Assembly: GCF_044788715.1 (NCBI RefSeq)
Contig: NZ_CP173170.1
Coordinates: 4,960,001 to 5,024,000, forward strand
Source of the DNA: Methylotuvimicrobium sp018830325
Lineage (GTDB): Bacteria > Pseudomonadota > Gammaproteobacteria > Methylococcales > Methylomonadaceae
Length of the DNA stretch: 64,000 nucleotides
Direction of reading: 5' to 3'
Shown: positions 25,861-34,847 of the stretch, piece by piece
Position numbering within the stretch: position 1 is the stretch's first letter
Layout: every line of letters begins with the position of its first letter
Made by a program: the position numbers and the translations under genes
The notes under the pieces: generated by a model
Databases searched by the model: none
What the model was told of the DNA's origin: nothing
The model's input: only the letters and a program-made list of their open reading frames with translations

Positions 25861-28800
25861 ATGCTCAACGTTCGGTGTTTATTATTGCCTCTATTATGGC
25901 TTACCTTGCCCTGCTGGGCCGAGTCGCTCAAACCTGAAAACGTTCCCGAACCGCTCAAGCCATGGATCGACTGGGTCCTACTCGACGATACCGAGCGAGG
26001 CTGTCCGTTTCTCTATAACAGCTTCGAACAAAAGCGTTGCGCCTGGCCATCGCGATTGGACTTAGCGCTTAACAGCACCGAAGGCCGCTTTACGATCGTT
26101 TGGAAAGTATACCGGGAAAGCTGGGTCGGCTTACCCGGCCATGACAAGCAATGGCCGCTCAATGTAACGGCTAACGGCAAGCCGCTCTTAGTTACGGAAA
26201 AAAAAGGACGTCCAAGCGTTTTTCTCGAACCCGGCACTTACACGATTGAGGGCGCTTTTGCTTGGGATAAATTACCCGAAAACTTGACGGTCCCGCAGGA
26301 CACAGGCCTCATCACTCTAAGCATCAACGGCCAATTTATCGATCGACCCAACCTGAAACGAGGCCAATTGTGGCTTACCAGAACCGACGACAGCCCCGTA
26401 AAACCCGATGTCCGCAATAGCTTGGAGATTCAGGTATTTCGGCAACTGATCGACGACATACCGATGCAGGTGCTCTCGCGTTTGGAATTGAATGTATCGG
26501 GCGAACAACGCGAAATCAAGTTGGCTTATCCGATGCTGGAAGGCTTTCTGCCATTACGTATCGACAGCGCCTTGCCGGCACGATTGGAACCGGACGGTCA
26601 ATTATTGGTACAAGTCCGCCCCGGACGTTGGCAGCTTGACATCCTGTCGCGCAGCACCGAGGCTCTCAACACGATACCTTTATCCGATCAGCCGGAAGAT
26701 TGGCCGAAATCCGAACTCTGGGTCTTCGATGCCCGGCCGTCTTTGCGTGTCGTTGAAATCGAGCGTCCTGCCGCAATCGATCCGAGTCAAACCAATTTGC
26801 CCGAGCAGTGGAAGCGACTCCCCGCTTACGAGATCAAGCAGGGTGAAAGCCTGGTCTTGAAAACCATTCGCCGCGGAGACCCGGACGGCGAACCGAACAA
26901 CCTGAATTTAACCCGAACCCTGTGGCTCGATTTCGATGGTAAGGGGTATACCGTCAACGATAAAATCACCGGAACCCTGTCGCAAGGATGGCGACTCAAT
27001 ACATTGCCCGGCATCGAACTCGGGCGCGTTGGCCTGGACGGTGCGAATCAATTGATCACGCGCACGCCCGACGGACAAAGCCGAGGCGTCGAAGTCAGAA
27101 AAGGCGCGATTCGATTGGATGCCGATAGCCGAATCCCCGGCTCGCCAGGAACTTTAAACGCAGTCGGTTGGGCGCAATCCTTTCATCAGGTTCGCGCTGA
27201 GTTGAACTTGCCCCCGGGCTGGCGCTTACTTGCCGCCGGCGGTGTCGATAATGTGCCGGATTCGTGGTTATCGCGTTGGACCTTACTCGATTTGTTTTTA
27301 GTGCTGATCGCCTCACTTGCTGCACTGCGGCTATGGGATGTTTATAGGTCCGCATTGACTTTACTAACCTTGATATTAATCTGGCATGAACCTGGCGCAC
27401 CGCAATGGGTATGGCTTAATATATTGGCGGCGGCGGCCTTATTGAAAGTCTTGCCGGAAGGCCGGTTACGAAGCGTGATCGGCGCTTACCGCAATGTCGC
27501 CTGGGCTGTGTTGGTACTGATTGCGATACCGTTCATGGTCGATCAAGTACGCATTGGCCTTTATCCGCAATTGGAAAAGCCGTGGCAGACGATTCAAGGT
27601 CCTCGTTACGAGCGTCCCGTTGCCGGCGCAATGCCTGAAACGGCCGATGAATTGATGATGATGGAAGCCCCGTCGCTGGATGCGGTGCGTAAAAAGGCAC
27701 GAAGTGCCGCCGGCATCGTCGCGCAAGCCGTGCCTTCGGCCGCACAGCAAAAGCGGCTGTCCGAACGCACCGATCCGAATGCAAAAATCCAAACCGGCCC
27801 CGGTTTGCCGCAATGGCAATGGCAGAAAATCAATTTGAGCTGGAACGGATCGGTAGCTCCCGAACAGCAAATCAGCTTATGGTATCTGCCGCCGTTCGTG
27901 ACAATGCTGCTGAATTTTCTGAGCGTCGGCTTGATTGCGCTCTTGGCGATCGCGATGCTCGAGCGTCTGCCGAAACACTTCAAATTCAATCGTTCGACAG
28001 CAAGTTTGTTAATACTAATGGGTCTACCGCTATTGATGATGCCAAGCGCCCCGGTGCAAGCGGCGTTTCCCGACCCTGTATTACTGGACGAATTGAAAAA
28101 CCGGCTCCGGAAAGCGCCCGATTGCGTGCCGAATTGCGCCGGTATTTCGCTGATGAGACTTACGATTTCCGACAAGGAATTGACGATCGATTTGGAAATA
28201 CACGCCCGGGACAAGGTCGCGGTGCCCATACCTGGACACTACGAGCATTGGTATCCGAACACGGTCAGCATTGACGGAGAACCGGCAAAAGCGCTGTACA
28301 GTTTCAATAATGGATTATGGCTCGCTCTCGAAGCCGGTTTGCATCGTGTCGTGATGAAAGGCGCAGCACCTCCATTGGCAAAGTTTACCGTACCGTTGCC
28401 ATTGAAACCGAAGCGTGCCGAATTGTCGGTCAGCGATTGGCAGGTTTTCGGCATTCATGAAAACGGCTTGACCGACGATCAACTCCAGTTTTCCCGAATA
28501 GCGCAAACCGAAGCCGTAACGGAAAAAGCCGCATTCGATCCGGGCATCTTGCCGCCGTTCGTCAGAATTGAACGGACTTTACAATTAGGCTTGGATTGGC
28601 GTGTCGAGACCCGCATCGTCAGAGTCTCGCCCCCCGGGTCTTCAATCGTCTTGGCCGTGCCGCTACTTAACGGGGAGTCGGTGATTACCGGCGGCGTGCG
28701 TGTCGAAAAGGGCAGCGCCTTGGTCAATATGACCGCTACGCAAAACGTCATGCACTGGGAGTCGGTGCTTAAAAAATCGGATCGTATCGAATTGACCGCC

Positions 28801-29934
28801 TCGGCAACCGATCAATGGATTGAAATCTGGCGCGCCGATGTCAGTCCGGTTTGGCATATCGAAACGGCAGGCATCGCGATGATGCATCAGGACAAGCGCG
28901 GCTATTGGTTGCCCGAATGGCGGCCTTGGCCCGATGAGCAGGTCGTGTTGACGGTAAGCCGCCCCGAACCTGCATCAGGCCAAACACTGACGATTGAGAG
29001 CAGTCGCTTGAAGTTGACTCCCGGAAGCCGCAGCCGTAATGCGCAATTGGAGCTTGCTTTGGATAGCTCGCTCGCCGTGCAACATACGATTCGACTCCCC
29101 GAACAGGCCGTACTGGAAGCAGTCACAATCAACGGTCAATCTCGTCCGGTTCGGCAAAAAGACCGCGAAGTCGTGTTGCCGATCGACCCGGGCAAACAGC
29201 AAATCGTCTTGAATTGGCAGGAGTCGGTGCCGATGTCGAGCGTGCTCGAGTCGCCGCAAGTCGATCTGGCCTTGCCGAGCGTCAACAGTAATCTGCATCT
29301 CACATTAGGCGAGGACCGTTGGGTTCTCATGACCATGGGACCGCGTTTCGGACCGGCGGTGTTGATCTGGGGCGTGCTGGTCGTGATCGTAATTTTGTCG
29401 TTCGGCTTGGGGAAAATCACGTTGACGCCGCTCAAAAGCCGTCACTGGCTGTTGCTGTTGATCGGGTTGAGCCAGATACCGGTGCTTTCGGCACTGATCG
29501 TTGTGCTCTGGCTTATCGCATTGGGGCTTCGCAAAGATCGGCCAGCGCAATCGACCAAAACCTTCAATACCGGGCAAATCGGTCTCGGGCTTTTGACGTT
29601 ACTGTCGTTGATGTTGTTATTCTGGGCCGTCGAACAGGGACTCCTGGGCACGCCGGACATGCAGATTACCGGAAACCAATCGAGCGCCTACCGCCTGAAT
29701 TGGTATCAGGACAGAAGCGCCGAGTTACTGCCGACCGCAACTGTCGTTTCGGTGCCGCTAATAGTCTACCGATTGCTGATGCTGGCCTGGTCGCTTTGGC
29801 TTGCAATTGCATTATTGAACTGGCTGAAATGGGGTTGGACTTGTTTCTCGTCGAATGGGCTATGGAAAAGGGATATCGTCAAGCTGGAATCGCCATTGGG
29901 TTCAGGGCACCGGGAGGAGAATAGTGAACAGTAA
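25861..29934 (+). CDS. very large two-block membrane protein of unknown function (1357 aa)
   Basis: I chose ATG 25861, 9 nt after AGGAG, which gives a signal peptide (MLNVRCLLLPLLWLTL then CWA); the frame also opens at 25825. The exported N-terminal block (residues about 20-470) is beta-rich with charged and Trp-containing repeats. A four-helix membrane cluster follows at about residues 475-575. A second cluster ends near residue 733 with what looks like an internal signal-peptide segment (LLMMPSAPVQAAFPD). Another exported block runs to about 1150, and a last helical cluster to about 1325. I recognise no family. The shape suggests two copies of one layout, each exported block followed by membrane helices. 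Confidence 0.85.
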   Translation: MLNVRCLLLPLLWLTLPCWAESLKPENVPEPLKPWIDWVLLDDTERGCPFLYNSFEQKRCAWPSRLDLALNSTEGRFTIVWKVYRESWVGLPGHDKQWPLNVTANGKPLLVTEKKGRPSVFLEPGTYTIEGAFAWDKLPENLTVPQDTGLITLSINGQFIDRPNLKRGQLWLTRTDDSPVKPDVRNSLEIQVFRQLIDDIPMQVLSRLELNVSGEQREIKLAYPMLEGFLPLRIDSALPARLEPDGQLLVQVRPGRWQLDILSRSTEALNTIPLSDQPEDWPKSELWVFDARPSLRVVEIERPAAIDPSQTNLPEQWKRLPAYEIKQGESLVLKTIRRGDPDGEPNNLNLTRTLWLDFDGKGYTVNDKITGTLSQGWRLNTLPGIELGRVGLDGANQLITRTPDGQSRGVEVRKGAIRLDADSRIPGSPGTLNAVGWAQSFHQVRAELNLPPGWRLLAAGGVDNVPDSWLSRWTLLDLFLVLIASLAALRLWDVYRSALTLLTLILIWHEPGAPQWVWLNILAAAALLKVLPEGRLRSVIGAYRNVAWAVLVLIAIPFMVDQVRIGLYPQLEKPWQTIQGPRYERPVAGAMPETADELMMMEAPSLDAVRKKARSAAGIVAQAVPSAAQQKRLSERTDPNAKIQTGPGLPQWQWQKINLSWNGSVAPEQQISLWYLPPFVTMLLNFLSVGLIALLAIAMLERLPKHFKFNRSTASLLILMGLPLLMMPSAPVQAAFPDPVLLDELKNRLRKAPDCVPNCAGISLMRLTISDKELTIDLEIHARDKVAVPIPGHYEHWYPNTVSIDGEPAKALYSFNNGLWLALEAGLHRVVMKGAAPPLAKFTVPLPLKPKRAELSVSDWQVFGIHENGLTDDQLQFSRIAQTEAVTEKAAFDPGILPPFVRIERTLQLGLDWRVETRIVRVSPPGSSIVLAVPLLNGESVITGGVRVEKGSALVNMTATQNVMHWESVLKKSDRIELTASATDQWIEIWRADVSPVWHIETAGIAMMHQDKRGYWLPEWRPWPDEQVVLTVSRPEPASGQTLTIESSRLKLTPGSRSRNAQLELALDSSLAVQHTIRLPEQAVLEAVTINGQSRPVRQKDREVVLPIDPGKQQIVLNWQESVPMSSVLESPQVDLALPSVNSNLHLTLGEDRWVLMTMGPRFGPAVLIWGVLVVIVILSFGLGKITLTPLKSRHWLLLLIGLSQIPVLSALIVVLWLIALGLRKDRPAQSTKTFNTGQIGLGLLTLLSLMLLFWAVEQGLLGTPDMQITGNQSSAYRLNWYQDRSAELLPTATVVSVPLIVYRLLMLAWSLWLAIALLNWLKWGWTCFSSNGLWKRDIVKLESPLGSGHREENSEQ

Positions 29935-30058
29935 GCAGGTAGTAGTGAATAGTGACACATACTACCCGTCCCGCATGTTTAGCTTGACTTGAAATCTGGT
30001 CGAAACGTTCCGGTGGTGTTGCTTACCGCTACGAATAGCAAGTGTACGAGGTATGTAA

Positions 30059-30523
30059 ATGACTCATGAAGATTATATGCGCCGGGCGATCGAACTGGCT
30101 TTGCTGGTTCCCGAGTTTCCTTTCGGGGCAGTGATCGTGCGACGTACAGCCGGCGAGATCGTCGCCGAAGGCCATAACCGGTCGTCGCTGAATCCGACTT
30201 GGCATGGCGAAATCGATGCGATCAACCGCTGTGCCGAGGCATATCCTGCGGGCGACTGGAGCGAATTCGATCTTTACACGACGGCCGAACCGTGTCCGAT
30301 GTGCCAAAGCGCAATCGAATGGGCGGGAATTGGTACGGTTTATTACGGCACGTCGATTCCGTATTTGCAAAGCCGAGGGTGGTGGCAGATCGAAATCCGC
30401 GCCGAGGAAGTCGCCGAAAAAACACCGTTTCGAAAAAGCCGTGTCGTCGGCGGGTTGTTGGAGGCCGAATGCAATGCGCTATTCGACAACGCGCCGCGCG
30501 GCATGTTTCACCAGACGGCATAG
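30059..30523 (+). CDS. cytidine/deoxycytidylate-deaminase-family nucleoside deaminase
   Basis: The 154-aa protein has the zinc motif of the CDA superfamily: HGEIDAIN (His-Ala/Gly-Glu with the catalytic Glu) and PCPMCQSAIEWAG (two Cys ligands). Its length and layout are closest to bacterial guanine deaminase or tRNA adenosine deaminase relatives, so the exact substrate is uncertain. It acts in the cytoplasm. It follows the large membrane protein by about 125 bp and may be separately transcribed. Confidence 0.8.
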   Translation: MTHEDYMRRAIELALLVPEFPFGAVIVRRTAGEIVAEGHNRSSLNPTWHGEIDAINRCAEAYPAGDWSEFDLYTTAEPCPMCQSAIEWAGIGTVYYGTSIPYLQSRGWWQIEIRAEEVAEKTPFRKSRVVGGLLEAECNALFDNAPRGMFHQTA

Positions 30524-31145
30524 GGTGAACAGGGTGAGAGGCGATCTCAATGCTGTTGACTTTTTCTGGTTCCCACGGTCCTCCGTGGAAACCCATACCT
30601 TGGTTGCCGAGGCAAGATCGGTATGCATTCCCACCCTGGAGCGGTAAGAACGAAGAAAAAACAGCCAACCCGCATCCTGCTCTTTCCCAAGCTCCAGCTT
30701 CCCGAGACCGACACAACCTCAATCAACTCCGGCTCGTTCGATCTTTCTTGATCGTCGGGAAGCTAGAACTTCTTGAACAGCTTACCCAAGCTGGAGAGCT
30801 TGGGTAACAGCATTAGGTGCGGGGAGCGACGCCTACGTCGCGACTATCGAAGCCGCTAACGCTCAATCAACAATAGATTTGCCGGGCGATGGGACAATCT
30901 AGCGCTCGATAAGGTGTACTGGCTTCCCACTTAAGGCGGAATAATTCACTAAGGATTAACCGTTCGCCCTGAGCCTGTCGAAGGGTGGACGGTTAATCCG
31001 CCCATGGTTCGACAGGGCTCTCCTGAGCGCAGCCGAAGGGCTCACCACGAACGGATTAACCTTAAACTGTCCCGCGTTAAGTGAGTAGCCGGTATATTTA
31101 TGCTTGTTCCTAAATTTGAACTCCGCCACTAATCGTGGCTCATGG
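30524..31145. other. gene-free stretch with several dispersed repeats
   Basis: The part 30561-30632 (TTTTTCTGGTTCCCACGG and following) is nearly identical to 61351-61422. A perfect hairpin is at 30782-30807. The part 30958-31070 contains CCGTTCGCCCTGAGC and GTTCGACAGGGCTC, a common extragenic repeat. No gene is supported. Confidence 0.55.
30782..30807. repeat. perfect 11-bp hairpin
   Basis: TTACCCAAGCT, loop GGAG, AGCTTGGGTAA. It has no U-run, so it is more likely a repeat than a terminator. Confidence 0.6.
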
Positions 31146-31559
31146 TCATTCGATGAAATCGTAAGCCTTGTATTTTTCGACCAGGGGTTTCAAGACTTCT
31201 TTGAGGACTTGATCATGGACCGGGTGATTCAAATAATTTTCCAGCGCGTGCTGGTTCTCGAAGGTGCTAGAGATCGCGATATCGTAGGAATCGTCTAGCG
31301 AGTGACTGGCGTGCTTGCGCTTGACGGCGGTCGGCGTGCCGATGTTGTAGGCAAGCACTCCGGGCAGCTTGGCCAGGCGTTTGGTGCCTTCGATGTATTT
31401 TTGCCGCGCGTTTTCATCGCCATGTTGTTTCAACCAGATGATCACGACATGATGCGCCTTGCGCTGTTCGCCGGATTCGGTTGTTGGTTCCGTCGCGCCT
31501 GCGGCCGAGCTCAATGCGGCCAATATCATCAAGAGTGAAAGCGGTTTCGCTAATTTCAT
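31146..31559 (-). CDS. exported Dabb (stress-responsive A/B barrel) domain protein
   Basis: The 137-aa product has a signal peptide (MKLAKPLSLLMILAALSSA, cleaved near AGA). The mature part begins HHVVIIWLKQHGDENARQKY, the opening strand of Dabb domains. Later text YDIAISSTFENQHALENYL and PVHDQVL also matches that ferredoxin-like fold. Dabb domains are small dimers of unclear enzymatic role. A GAGGAGG-like ribosome-binding site precedes the ATG. It stands alone. Confidence 0.85.
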   Translation of the reverse strand: MKLAKPLSLLMILAALSSAAGATEPTTESGEQRKAHHVVIIWLKQHGDENARQKYIEGTKRLAKLPGVLAYNIGTPTAVKRKHASHSLDDSYDIAISSTFENQHALENYLNHPVHDQVLKEVLKPLVEKYKAYDFIE

Positions 31560-31728
31560 TTTTGTCCTCCTCGGAAATAAGGCGATGGTCGATCGCCGAA
31601 TGCTGGAAGCCGGTTACTCTATTTAACAGGAAGCGGTAACCGGCGGTGACGAATAGCTAGGGTTTTTTGGTGCTGTCGATTTAAACTAAAAAGCCACTAT
31701 AACCGAAAAGCGAACCGGCAACCACAGC

Positions 31729-32391
31729 CTACCTCGCCTTGCCGTTTGACCATTTGTCATGTAATTGCTCATATTCGCCGGACGTTGTTACCAGCACGAC
31801 TTCATCGCCTTTTTTGAGTTCGGTATCGTGATCGGCGGTATGGTAACTATTATCCCGGTAAAAAAAGATCGCTCGTGTGTGCTTCGGTAAGTCGAGGTCG
31901 TCGACAGGGCCTTCCTCGGCTTCGTCGGCAATAAAACTGAACAGCCTGACATTGCCGCGGATCGCTGCGGATAGTTCCAGAATATTCCTGCCCGCGGCGA
32001 TATTCGCCAAATAGCGGGCATTGGTCAGCGTCGGAACGATCGTGTCGTTCAGACCCAGCTCGACGCAGATATGTTCGAATTCATGATCTTCAATTCGGGT
32101 AATGACGCGTTTAACACCGAGCGAACGCGCCACCAGGCTCGCAATGATGTTGGCTTCATCGCTCTTGGTCAAGCAAAACAGTACATCGATCGATGTCGGA
32201 TCGGTTTCCTTCAGAATCGCCGGTTTGCTGCCGTTACCATGTATGAAAACGCAATCGAGGCGTTCCATCAATTCATCGATCACGGTCTTGTCATTATCGA
32301 TGATAATGACTTCGTGACCTTCCTTCAATAAACGTTCGGCCGTTGCGGTCGCCAACGACGACGCGCCGATAAATACGACTTTCAAGTTCAA
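31729..32391 (-). CDS. trkA: TrkA/KtrA-type potassium uptake regulatory subunit
   Basis: The 220-aa cytoplasmic protein has one RCK unit: a Rossmann domain with VVFIGASSLATATAERLL, the acidic end IIIDNDK, and DVLFCLTKSDEANI, followed by a TrkA-C domain (FFYRDNSYH, ELKKGDEVVLV). The glycine motif is GASSLA, so the second and third glycines are missing. The start overlaps the trkH stop by 4 bp. The pair imports K+ and is gated by nucleotide binding. Its location directly behind the Na+-ATPase operon suits a salt-adapted cell. Confidence 0.9.
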   Translation of the reverse strand: MNLKVVFIGASSLATATAERLLKEGHEVIIIDNDKTVIDELMERLDCVFIHGNGSKPAILKETDPTSIDVLFCLTKSDEANIIASLVARSLGVKRVITRIEDHEFEHICVELGLNDTIVPTLTNARYLANIAAGRNILELSAAIRGNVRLFSFIADEAEEGPVDDLDLPKHTRAIFFYRDNSYHTADHDTELKKGDEVVLVTTSGEYEQLHDKWSNGKAR

Positions 32392-33854
32392 CTCCTAATT
32401 TTGATCCAGGTTCGAGGATAAAGGAACACTAAAAAAGCGATGAATTCAACCCGCCCCAGTAACATGTCGGCTATTAAAACCGCTTTCAGCCACGGTTCCA
32501 GACCTCTTCCGGTAATGCCGGTCGACAAGCCTGTCGTCGAACACGCCGAGACCACTTCAAACAAGGCATCCATCGGATCGTAACCCGCCATCAGAAACGG
32601 CAGCCACGAACATAACACCGTGCCGATGAATATCAAAATCAGCAGCAAGACTCTTTCGATCTCATCCGATTCCAGCTTATCGTCGCCCAATTCCCGCTCC
32701 AATACGGCATGAGCCGGCAGCGCCGTGCGCTCGATAAAAAACTGAAGCAAGCGCAGTACGATCAAGAATCTGAGAATCTTGATACCGCCCGCGGTCGAAC
32801 CGATCGAGCCGCCGACCAGCATTGAAAAAATAAGGCTCAGTTTAGCGGTATCATCCAATGATGCAACATCGGCATTCGCGAATCCGGTCGTCGTTTGCGC
32901 CGAGAGCCCCATGATCACGGCTATTTTCAGTCTGGATAAGACATCGGCGCTGCTCGAATCCAAACACAAAAACAACAAGCCTATTATCGTAATCGATATT
33001 ACCGGCAATGCCAGAACTTCCGGATTGCATGACAATTCTTTGATACCGGTTCGAGAGAGACGATAATAAAAAGGCAACGAAACAGCTCCCGCCACACCGC
33101 ACAACATCATTAAAAACTGGACCGGCCAGGCGTCTATCGCGGCGAGGCTGGAGTCGTAAATCGAGAAACCGCCGGTCGATACGCCGCTCAAAGCATGCGT
33201 GACGGCGCTCAACGGCGAGGCGCCGGCTATCAATAACACACCGATTGCAAACAGCGTCAGCGCACAATAAATGATCAGTAAATTGATCGAATGACTGTGT
33301 GCATTGCCCAAAAAATCGCGACTATCGTTGATTTCGCCCATCGCCAAACGGCGGGAGGCAATGCCTCTATCCAAAAATAACAACGCAACCGAAAAGGCCA
33401 CGACACCCAGTCCGCCATACCATTGCATCCAGGAGCGCGCGAACAGAACACCGGTCGAATGTTCCTGTAATCCTGTCATCGTGCTCAAGCCGGTCGTCGT
33501 GACGCCCGATACCGCTTCGAAAAAGGCGTCGATGCCGCTCAGACCGGCGCCGACGAAAGGAATCGCCTCCAGTGCCGCGGCCAGGACGAAAGACAGCGCC
33601 GAAATGACCATCACTTCATTGCGCTTGATGTCTTCGGGCGGACGTAACCGGGCCAAAGGCAGACAGATCGCGGAAAGTACGGCCAAGGCCAGCAACTGAT
33701 GTATCGTGAATAGCCATTCGCCGTTTATCCCGGAGACCAAGATCGGGATTAACCTCAATAGGATGATGACCAGTCCGATGCGTGACAGATAACGGGCCAA
33801 GACCCGGTAACGCACGGGTTGAGCCAAGGCGCGGGAAACATCGGAAAGACTCAT
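32388..33854 (-). CDS. trkH: TrkH-type potassium uptake channel
   Basis: The 488-aa protein has the four pore loops of TrkH/KtrB with a selectivity-filter Gly in each: SGVTTTGLST, SGVSTGGFS, QTTTGFAN and CSTTGLSTG. About ten membrane helices are visible. It forms the membrane channel and works with the TrkA subunit encoded next. It begins 87 bp after the atpG stop on the same strand, so it may be read from the ATPase promoter. Full length. Confidence 0.93.
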   Translation of the reverse strand: MSLSDVSRALAQPVRYRVLARYLSRIGLVIILLRLIPILVSGINGEWLFTIHQLLALAVLSAICLPLARLRPPEDIKRNEVMVISALSFVLAAALEAIPFVGAGLSGIDAFFEAVSGVTTTGLSTMTGLQEHSTGVLFARSWMQWYGGLGVVAFSVALLFLDRGIASRRLAMGEINDSRDFLGNAHSHSINLLIIYCALTLFAIGVLLIAGASPLSAVTHALSGVSTGGFSIYDSSLAAIDAWPVQFLMMLCGVAGAVSLPFYYRLSRTGIKELSCNPEVLALPVISITIIGLLFLCLDSSSADVLSRLKIAVIMGLSAQTTTGFANADVASLDDTAKLSLIFSMLVGGSIGSTAGGIKILRFLIVLRLLQFFIERTALPAHAVLERELGDDKLESDEIERVLLLILIFIGTVLCSWLPFLMAGYDPMDALFEVVSACSTTGLSTGITGRGLEPWLKAVLIADMLLGRVEFIAFLVFLYPRTWIKIRS

Positions 33855-33941
33855 GTCGAAAATGCTCCTCCGGAGAGAACACGTATCATTTTGTAGTATT
33901 GATTAATAGGCAAGTTTTTGACAGGGTATGTTATTCGTATC

Positions 33942-34847
33942 TTACCGTTTGCCCGAATCGGCTTTTTTAGACATCGATTCATAACCGGAAATGACATCGA
34001 ACAATTCCTCGTCGATACTTCGCTGGCGTGTCTGATTGAAGGTTCGGCTGAGTTCATCCAACAGTTCGTCGATATTCTTTTCGGCCCGCTGCATCGCCGC
34101 CAGACGACTGGCGTTTTCGCCGGCGAGCGACTCGGCGCAAGCTCTGTACATCGAAACAAAGAGATACTCCCGGATCAGGGCTCTCAGCGTCCCATCGTAA
34201 TCGCCGACAGTCTCCGGTAGATTATCGGTTGGCCAAGCCGCCTTGACAAACTTGAGCCGCCACGCGGAATCCAGTGGCAACAAACGCAGACAGACCGGCT
34301 CATAGACTGCTCCGACCTCCGACTTGGGCCGGTTATGGAAAAGATAAAGCGAACTTTCATGGCTCAGTTGCCGGGTTTCGGTTTCGATCAACAGTTGGCC
34401 GATCAGCGGTGTAATGGCAGCCACCGAATTGGGCGTCGCAAACACTCCGCTTACCGTTAATCCCGAGTCGAGCAGATGCCCGTGAATGCGTTCGCCAACG
34501 GTCCAGATGATTTGCTCGCCCGCCAATTCTTGTAATCGCTTGGTCGCGAATTCAACCAACACATCATTGAATTGTCCGACCAAGCCTTGATCGGTGCCTA
34601 AAACGATCACGCCGATCCGGTCCGCAGCTTTGTGCCGCGCGGTTTCGCCATAGGCGCCTACCCCCATCGGCGTGAGACTCGCCGTCAATGCCAGTTCGAC
34701 GGTGCGGGCGTAATCCTCCAATGAACGTACGGCTTCTTCGTATTGAACGATGCTGGAAGCGGCCAGCGCTTTCATGGTCCGAACGACACCTTTTAAATCG
34801 CCCGCGCCTTCGATTTTACGGCGCAATTCGTTCGGTGTATCGGTCAT
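33942..34847 (-). CDS. atpG: N-ATPase gamma subunit
   Basis: The 301-aa protein has the gamma-subunit features of F-type ATPases: a long N-terminal helix (ELRRKIEGAGDLKGVVRTMKALAASS), the segment IGVIVLGTDQGLVG, and a C-terminal helix with RQRSIDEELFDVISGYESM. It is the central stalk that turns within the alpha/beta ring. The start overlaps the alpha stop by 4 bp. It is the last gene of the operon before trkH. Confidence 0.9.
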   Translation of the reverse strand: MTDTPNELRRKIEGAGDLKGVVRTMKALAASSIVQYEEAVRSLEDYARTVELALTASLTPMGVGAYGETARHKAADRIGVIVLGTDQGLVGQFNDVLVEFATKRLQELAGEQIIWTVGERIHGHLLDSGLTVSGVFATPNSVAAITPLIGQLLIETETRQLSHESSLYLFHNRPKSEVGAVYEPVCLRLLPLDSAWRLKFVKAAWPTDNLPETVGDYDGTLRALIREYLFVSMYRACAESLAGENASRLAAMQRAEKNIDELLDELSRTFNQTRQRSIDEELFDVISGYESMSKKADSGKR

